Assembly: GCA_013433145.1 (NCBI GenBank)
Contig: CM024172.1
Location: 2,664,501-2,728,500, forward strand
Length of the DNA: 64,000 nucleotides
From: Ascaris suum
Lineage: Eukaryota > Nematoda > Chromadorea > Rhabditida > Ascarididae
Direction: 5' to 3'
In this document: positions 53,276 to 64,000 of the stretch, one piece after another
How positions within the stretch are numbered: position 1 is the stretch's first letter
How the letters are laid out: each line of letters opens with the position of its first letter
Made by a program: the position numbers and the translations under genes
The notes under the pieces: model-generated
What the model saw: the letters and a program-made list of their open reading frames with translations, nothing else
Database searches by the model: none
Told to the model about the DNA's origin: nothing

Positions 53276-56200
53276 ATGAATAAAGCGATTGTTATCATAT
53301 TGCTGATCGCATTTGTACCGAAGAACGGCACATTGAAATGCTCTAATGGTGGATTTCTAAGTAGCGCTTTTCAACGTTGCTATCATTTCATACCAAAATT
53401 GCTAACAAATTTCGACGCACAACGACGATGTGAAACATTCGATGGAACATTACTCGTTTTGAATTCATCTGATGAAGCACAAATTGTCACCGGTCAGCCT
53501 TTATGATAAATATTTTAGAGTATTTCATTTGCTTACCAAATTGCTAAATGTGTGGGTGTGGAGGATAATGAAAGATCTTCTCTTATATATTGTTCATTCG
53601 CAACTTATTTAAATTTCCGCATTTCATTGCGCCAGCCATGTCATTTGTTTAATGCTTCTTTATATAACCTTCACCATGCTTACAATTAGAAATCACCTTT
53701 CACTCTAAAGCGTTTCAACGTCAAAACTTCTTCAGCATTAAATTCGGCAAAATTGCTGCCTTCTATGTGGGCGTAGAATTATGCCTATGTCTGATGAATC
53801 CAGTCGTAAATTTACAACTCATTTCTGCAGTTACCGTATATCTTGAACATAATTTACTTGAATCGACAAAGCATTCATTACGACTAAATGTCTCTTCATA
53901 TCACTACCACTTCCGTTTAGCTGAAGTTGTGAGGTAGCGTTAAGGTGAGGGCTTAGGCTCATCTCCTGCCCATCGGATACTGACAAGTCGATTCATCGTT
54001 GTTCCATGCGACTTGCTCCACCGCCCGCGTCCCGATGAGACCACTGGTCGGAATAACTCGGTAGGATAAAGCCAGAGAGTTTGCTTTGCTCGGAGCCCTC
54101 TTAAAACCGACCGCGCACTGAGCAAAACTAAACGATGAATATCTTGAACATAAGCCCTCTTTTAATAGAGCCATCACAGAGAATGTCCGCGTTAACAAGT
54201 TGCGAAGAATGTAGCCTTTACTAAAATAGAAGTCTGTAGTTAGCATGTTTTCTTCCATGAAGCTTTATAGCCAAAAGTCCATCTAACTGCGTACTTAAAA
54301 AGGTCGACAGGAAGTTAGACGAGGGAAAAGTCACAGCAGAAGTGTACATCAACTTCTTCCTCTTATCACTTCGGCTTTTCGTTTACTTTTGAACCATCCA
54401 TATTAGAAACGATTTTTTCCAATGATCTATTATTGAAAAAGAAAGAGGTTTTTATTTTGCAGAATATGTGAAATACGGCTTTGACGAGATAGAGAATATT
54501 AGCAGCTACTGGATCGGAAGCCGCTTCATGGATGAACAGTATCGGACACTCAAACGCTTTGAAAAATTAACATTCTTCAACTGGGATGAGAGTAATACAT
54601 ATTTTTCTTCTCTTTGAGTTTCACTATTTCCCATCCTATTATTCATGTACCACACCAATTTTATATATTTAATAAGGAAATTGATTTTAATGAAGAAATA
54701 AGTCCAGTCGAAATCAGTTATTATGTCTTGAAACTTGGCGAACTCATTTAGCTTTGGAGGAGGGCGGTGATGAGAGGATCTTGGCTAACTGAGGAGGTAA
54801 TCTGCCCCCTTCCCCCCCCCCCCCCCCCCCCCCTCCCCTCCTCACTCCTTGCAGTGTCAAATTAATCGCTTCTTGCGCCGGTCACTTTACCGTAATGATC
54901 GAATAAGAATAATAAAGTTACAAGGAGAATAATCAAACAGAAAAAGCCGTTTTCAAACGAATACTCATTGACGCTCCAAAATGCTCTTCCCTAAAGCATA
55001 TTCTTTTGAATATGGCAGCAAGTCACGAACACATTCCAACTGTTGTAACTCTGGCGGTGACAGCGTTGAGAGGGAGACCGAGTGGAAGCGGAGACATACG
55101 GAGAGTCGAAGTTGTCCACTGCGTAGCACCACAGCTCATAGGGGCGACTGGAGATTGCGAGGGCACCTAGAAGAGCTGCCCTGCCGACCAGAGAACTGTG
55201 GAATGGCGAAGAGTGACTCCGACTTGCTGAAGCTCGACTTACACAGGCCTCAGGCAGACTAAAAACACTTTAGTCAATCAGTTGCACTGCGCGAAGAACA
55301 ATGAACGAGAGCCGACCATAGAAGCACAATGATCACTGCAATGTTAGGTCACAAGTAGATTTTGATCACAAATAGATATCTTGTGATCAAAGTCTACTTA
55401 TGATTTGTTCGACATTCAGTGTTACAACATTAGCAACTAACATGTTTTTAAGAGGTGCGCGAAAGAAAGCTCTCCCCTCTTTCCTTATCCTTCTCCCCTC
55501 CTCTTCCTCCTAACCCCCTCCCTCCCATTGGTGAAAATAAAATACTTATATCATGGTGGTGACTCGAATTTCATTCAGATGAACCGAGTGCAGAAGCGGA
55601 TGGCAACTGTATCAGCTCCTCATTAAAAACTGGTCGGTGGTCTTCAGAGCCATGTCATCTACCAAAAGTATCCGTTTGTACGACAGCTGCAACAAAGAGT
55701 TGCAACCAGCGATATAGCAATAATTGGTATGGACCAAGCAGCAGAGAGCAATCTGCAACTGTTTCCAAGAAACTCGGTTACTTTTCTCATTTTATTTGAT
55801 GATTCTTTCGAATGATTTGTGCATTTAAAGGCGCTAAAATTTGCAGTCCACATTCGATTTATATGCGTCTTTTCCTTTCCAGTGTTCCGCTTCCCATTCT
55901 TTTGATTCAGATAATTTTGCTCAACTTCACTAAAAATTTTTCTGTCGCCAGATACGTTAATATCGACAACGACGGATTTATTTGTGATTGTTCGAGTAGA
56001 AGAAAATATTAATAACTAAGTGTAAAATCGCAGTTTCTGAAATAGCCTTAATATACTAACAGCATAGGTCGCTTTGCAAAATAAGACCAACAATTGCAAT
56101 CCTTTTTTGTTCGTTTTCCGACGATTCTTCACCGCTTAGACTCAAGCTCAACTCTATCTTAGTTTATCATGTAATTTTACACCGTCCACCATTCACTATT

Positions 56201-57680
56201 CGCCAGTTGAACCAGTAAGGTATACGGATGTAACGTGAATAGGGTCGTTCCGGTCGCTTGTTATACGATAGCCGAACACAGATTGCACATTCTATACAAA
56301 ACACCATGGGAGATAATAATTTTTTGTTGCCATTCATATTTCGCTTTCAATGCGAATATGCAAAGATTGAAGTTATTGCGTGAAAATGCTTTTCAACACT
56401 CAAAAATATGCATATTATTAAGTGATGCTTAAATAAAATTGCTAGCATATCCCTCGCATATTTATCACTTATTCTTTTGCAGACGTACTACAATGCAAAA
56501 ATGATTCAATATATATTGATCCATTGAACGGATGCTATCGATTCATCGAAGAAACCCAAAGCTTTCTGAATGCCGAAAAACAATGCCGTACATCAGGTGG
56601 TCACCTTGCTAAAATTGACAGCCGCTTCAAGATGCTCTTATTAAAAGGTTGGCTTATTGCAAAACTCAGCTTCAACGTATGCTCGTTTGAAAAGTCTTTT
56701 GATAAACTTTTACGTTCACAACAATTACAGAGGTGTGCCGAAATATATCGCTACAGATATGTGCAATATGTTAACATTAAGATATTTTGTTGCATATTGT
56801 CTAGAAAAGTTTCCATTACCATTGATATTTCTCACTTTTTATATTATATCTTTTATGGTTTTCATTTAATTTTACTCCCTATATAGTTCGCTCAATTTAT
56901 AAACACCTTTAAAGAATATCTATTCATTTTTCCAAAAACATCCAAAATATTGCATTCGTCAATCATAAACTAACATATAGTTTATGCCCCTAATAAAGGA
57001 GTCGAGCTTCAGACCGAAATTTTACGCGATAAAAATGCTTTTTTTTTGTAGAATACGCGAAAGGAATTTTTTCAATGAATGTCACGAAGTACTGGATTGG
57101 AGTAAGTCGTATATACGGCCGATGGTTATGGGTCGATGGAAGTACCTTCGAATATACAAATTGGAAACAAGGTTGAAAAGTGTATTCTTTATTTACTGTC
57201 TCCGTTTGCTTTCCACAGGGAGTGTTTTTACGGTATAAAGCTACAACTTACTTTTATATCAAAGTTAAGAGAGAAATTCAGTACAAGATATATATCGATT
57301 TTTCTAATTCCTAAGGTAAATAGTGACGTTTGGAGTACCAGTGATGAAAGAAGCACTTGAAGTTGGAGTTGTACTATAAAAACATATATTTGACAAAGTC
57401 TGTTGTACTTCTTTTGCGAAATTTGCATTGGTCTGTTCGGAATTGATATGGGTTTTTTGCTTCGTGAAAAAACCTATGATATAAAACGACAAAATTATTG
57501 GAATTCATGTTTTCAGCATATCCTTCAAGTGAACTAATCGAGCAGTGCGCGGCAGCAGATGGTAGCACCGCACAATGGATCAATTTGAGTTGTTTCAGCA
57601 ACAAGTTGCCATTTATTTGTGAAACTCCACCAAGAGGCACTAATGACTGCTCGGGGGAACAAAAATTTTCATACTATTAG
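53276..57680 (+). CDS. Secreted protein with two C-type lectin-like domains (6 exons)
   Basis: Predicted 330-residue extracellular protein. Exons: 53276-53492, 54463-54591, 55579-55776, 56483-56647, 57052-57171, 57517-57680; every intron is phase 1. Residues 1-19 are a signal peptide (MNKAIVIILLIAFVPKNGT). The first C-type lectin-like domain has CSNGGFLSSAFQRCYHF, YWIGSRFMDEQYR, FFNWDENEP and two late cysteines (GNCISS, RWSSEPC) with a final VSVC. The second has GCYRFIEETQSFLNAEKQC, KYWIGVSRIYGRWLWVDGS, YTNWKQ, EQCAAAD, LPFICE. Neither domain keeps a full EPN or QPD plus WND calcium-site motif, so classical calcium-dependent sugar binding is doubtful. The uniform phase-1 introns, with the same positions in both domains, point to an internal duplication. 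The donor of exon 3 (CTCG|GTTACT) is weak; without it the frame ends at a TGA at 55797-55799 and only domain one would be made. Confidence 0.87.
53853..54138 (-). mobile_element. SINE-like repeat with perfect 15-bp target-site duplication
   Basis: A 286-bp element flanked by atatcttgaacataa on both sides (53838-53852 and 54139-54153). Read on the minus strand it starts at TCATCGTTTAGTTTTGCTCA and ends GATTCAAGTAAA. It shares most of its length with the copy at 62045-62321 (for example cggtggagcaagtcgcatgg and ggaagtggtagtgatatg). It lies in intron 1 of the lectin gene, antisense to it. It codes for no protein. The head GCTCAGTGCGCGG faintly resembles the D-arm region of a tRNA, which would fit a tRNA-derived SINE, but I cannot confirm both promoter boxes. 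Confidence 0.88.
54812..54833. repeat. Poly-C run (22)
   Basis: Twenty-two consecutive C in intron 2 of the lectin gene, the longest homopolymer of G or C in the window. Confidence 0.95.
54980..55310. other. GC-rich island in lectin intron 2
   Basis: A stretch of markedly higher GC content than the rest of the intron, including gttgtccactgcgtagcacc and ggcgactggagattgcgagg. A 93-codon plus-strand frame crosses it but its composition (Arg, Ser, Cys, His) matches no family I know and there is no acceptor or donor to join it to the lectin exons. It may be an old transposable-element fragment. Confidence 0.4.
55353..55399. repeat. Long hairpin, 19-bp stem
   Basis: Arms aagtagattttgatcacaa (55353-55371) and ttgtgatcaaagtctactt (55381-55399) pair over 19 positions with only one non-Watson-Crick pair, a G-U if transcribed from the plus strand, around a 9-base loop. 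It lies in intron 2 of the lectin gene. Confidence 0.85.
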
Positions 57681-61724
<4,044 letters not shown>

Positions 61725-63570
61725 TTATTCCCTCTTCGTTTTGAATGATGCTCTAAAGCGTCGAAACAATCTTATTGTAAAAAGAAATGAGAGATAAAGA
61801 AACAATAGTGAGCACATCAAAAAAGGTACAATAACATCTAACGAATACAATTGTATATCGTTGAGATTGACAGATTGTAGTTGAAGATACTCGCCGATAG
61901 ATTTAAATTCCGCAGCGAATTCCACATATTTTAAAAATATCTCACGTTGTTTCATTGGCTTCTTCTCTAACATCAACGATAATTCTTTAGATTTGATTGA
62001 ATAGCTGAAAAAAAAGAGCATCTTGATTATATTATCAAGCGAAATCGTTTAGTTTTGGTTAGTGCATGGTCGGTTTTACGAGGGCTCCGAGGAAACTCTT
62101 TGACTTTGTCCTACCGAGTCATTCTGACCAGTGGTCTCATCGGACGCGGGCGGTGGAGCAAGTCGCATGGAACAACGATGAATCGACTTTTCAGTATTCG
62201 ATGGGCAGGAGACGAGCCTAAGCCCTCACCTTCACGCTACCTCACAACTTCAGCTAAACGGAAGTGGTAGTGATATGAAGAGACATTTATTCGTAATGAA
62301 TGCTTTGACGATTCAAGTAAATATCAAACGAAAAAAGTAATCGTTTTATTAAAATAAATAGCTAAATGTAAATGCTATTTCAGAGTAGGTATGGAATAAT
62401 TTCTAGAATTGAAATTGCAGCAATTACTAGAATAAAATGAATACCTTTTATCGTAAAGGATCGTTTAAGGGCATCAACAATACTATTCTCGGTGACGTTC
62501 CATTTGTTGATTACATATCCAATATGACGTTTCTTTGCAATTTCTGCATTATACATTTGATCACCGAATAAAGGAATCGCAATAATCGATACACCGGCGA
62601 ATATTGCTTCACTTAATGAGTTCAATCCTGCGTGTGTTATAAATGCATTTATGTGACCACTTCCTTAAAAAAACATTACAGTTTGAAGTTATTAATACGT
62701 TCGGACACATTTGAGGTGTTGATCTCTATTCGATAGCTTGACGAATGAGACTTTCATACTCGTTAAGAGATGAAAGGCTATAAAAACGTTAATTCAGTTT
62801 TTAAAAGTATATTTCATTTAGAATGCAATTTCGATATTAAAAATTGCAAATTCGATTATTCCGTTTAGTAGTTTTGTGTATAAATATAAACATTATTCCG
62901 TTTGGTGACTCGCAATAAATTACTAACATTTTGAAAATGTTAAATACAAACACAACTGCAATCTAGCAAACTAATTCTGATTTTAGCAAAGATTCTCTTC
63001 AAAAAAAAAAAAAATTCAAAAATTTATTAACACTCTCAAGTCTATAATGAAGAAAGATCTAGGAGTAGATATATAAATTTACATTTGCCAACGGGTTTTG
63101 AAATGTTCGTTGCATTGATTGCTAAGCATTCTAGATTTGAAACGTTGAGATTCTCGCCTATATAGTTTCATCAAGTTCTTCATAATTGATAAAACCCTGT
63201 GAATAATGATATAAATGTAACAGTGGAATATAGCATAATTTATAAATTGAATGCAAACAAGTAACATATTTATAAAACAGCTTTATACGTCAATTTATAG
63301 GGATCATTTGTGGCAAATGAAACGAAATAACAAACTCAGAAGGTCGTTTTGTGGTGTCCACTCAACGGCGAACACATTCCGAGCATTAATGTAGAAAGAA
63401 TCATTGGCAGTGCCACGATCGACTTTCCAAATGAATAAAATATTTGGAAATTTAGTGAACGCATTTATAAATGCTGATTTCATTTCGGTCGGCATTAGTG
63501 TAGTTCTCGCCAATGAGCCGAATGAAAATAAGACGGCACTCGAATATTTAGAAAATAATTTCAAATATAC
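61725..63570 (-). CDS. UDP-glucuronosyltransferase, 3' part (partial)
   Basis: ER membrane enzyme that transfers a sugar from a UDP-sugar to small lipophilic compounds (detoxification). Exons seen, 5' to 3': 63570-63336, 62663-62445 and 62004-61725. The C-terminal sugar-nucleotide-binding half is clear: AVLFSFGSLART, NILFIWKVDRG, VEWTPQNDLL, then HINAFITHAGLNSLSEA and IAIPLFGDQMYNA, the UGT signature. The last exon has the end of the catalytic domain (ELSLMLEKKP, KYVEFAAEF), one transmembrane helix (VIVPFLMCSLLFLYLSFLFT) and a short cytosolic tail ending KTKRE, a KxKxx ER-retrieval motif. The phases of the last intron disagree: exon 62663-62445 ends in phase 1 but YSIKSKELS needs phase 2. Starting the last exon at 61984 (aaag|AATTATCG) restores the frame and drops seven residues. 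The 5' exons lie beyond the window end. Confidence 0.9.
62045..62321 (+). mobile_element. SINE-like repeat with imperfect target-site duplication
   Basis: A 277-bp plus-strand copy, close in sequence to 53853-54138, starting tcgtttagttttgg and ending gattcaagtaaa. Flanks tatcaagcgaaa (62033-62044) and tatcaaacgaaa (62322-62333) match at 11 of 12 positions, as expected for a slightly older insertion. It sits in the last intron of the UDP-glucuronosyltransferase gene, antisense to it. A 71-codon frame across it is not a gene. Confidence 0.85.
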
Positions 63571-64000
63571 CTGAAATCACCTTCTTTGAAACAATTCAGT
63601 TAATCGGTATGTGATGCAATAGTAACTCCTACGAGATCCTACTGCCTTTTTGCCTAAACTCGGAGTAGGAGGGAGGGGAGGGGAGCGAGAGGCGGAGTTG
63701 ATGCAGGATTGAGCTAAACTTAAGTAATGGTGAAGTGGGAGTTTCTCACTATCTATTATAATATTTCTTAATTACTTGTAAAATACTCTTGAATGATATG
63801 AATGCGAGGTCTTGCAGGATGACATCGAACAGTATTTACCAAGCATAATGAAATCTTGATATGAGAAGTGGCTTAGTAACTTATTCCTTAACGACATGGT
63901 TTAATCCCAATAAAACCAAAAATTGATTCCTTTCCAATTATAATATCCAAAACACAATGGTATTATTTTGGTACGAAAATACTGATTAAAAAACGAGCTT

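Noticed and set aside
54981..55262. 93-codon plus-strand frame in the lectin intron
   Set aside because: No acceptor or donor fits the phase-1 lectin exons and composition follows the local GC island.
62055..62270. 71-codon plus-strand frame, similar to the minus-strand frame at 53940-54125
   Set aside because: The similarity is because both lie in copies of the SINE-like element; the frame is not kept over the whole element and has no start or stop in common.

Overview
The window is AT-rich eukaryotic DNA with short coding exons, many introns and T-rich intron sense strands ending in ttttcag-type acceptors. No prokaryotic or viral gene was seen. The gene content (two-domain C-type lectin, UDP-glucuronosyltransferase, a secreted protein of repeated Cys-x3-Cys pairs, DPM3, Tim9, RRP41) together with the splice style suggests a nematode. 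I cannot name the species, and 'nematode' is an inference. The genes were assembled by hand from exons whose splice sites and intron phases agree, so exon ends are predictions.

Layout. 0.1-7.5 kb: a seven-exon forkhead gene of the FOXN1/4 type (minus strand). 7.5-21.3 kb: mostly non-coding and rich in simple repeats, with one candidate terminal exon near 12.7 kb and a possible hammerhead-like RNA motif at 19.3 kb. 21.3-26.2 kb: a nine-exon membrane-anchored RING protein of unassigned family (minus). 27.2-33.8 kb: a nine-exon FAST-kinase-family/RAP-like, probably mitochondrial, RNA protein (minus), which carries an apparent one-base frameshift. 35.8-38.1 kb: exosome subunit RRP41/EXOSC4 (minus, four exons). 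39.0-40.8 kb: mitochondrial import chaperone Tim9 (minus, three exons). 44.8-46.3 kb: DPM3, the stabilising subunit of dolichol-phosphate mannose synthase (plus, three exons). 49.1-51.5 kb: a secreted cysteine-rich protein (minus). 53.3-57.7 kb: a secreted protein with two C-type lectin domains (plus). 61.7-63.6 kb: the 3' half of a UDP-glucuronosyltransferase (minus), whose 5' exons lie past the window end.

The genes do not form one pathway. They group loosely into housekeeping functions (RNA decay, mitochondrial import, mitochondrial RNA, ER glycosylation) in the middle and secreted or detoxification genes at the right. Right of 50 kb there is a roughly 280-bp interspersed repeat in three copies, each inside an intron of a different gene. 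One copy has a perfect 15-bp target-site duplication and another an 11/12 duplication, so this looks like an active or recently active SINE-like family. Long G or C homopolymers (11-22 bases) and (TA)n tracts are scattered through introns and gaps.
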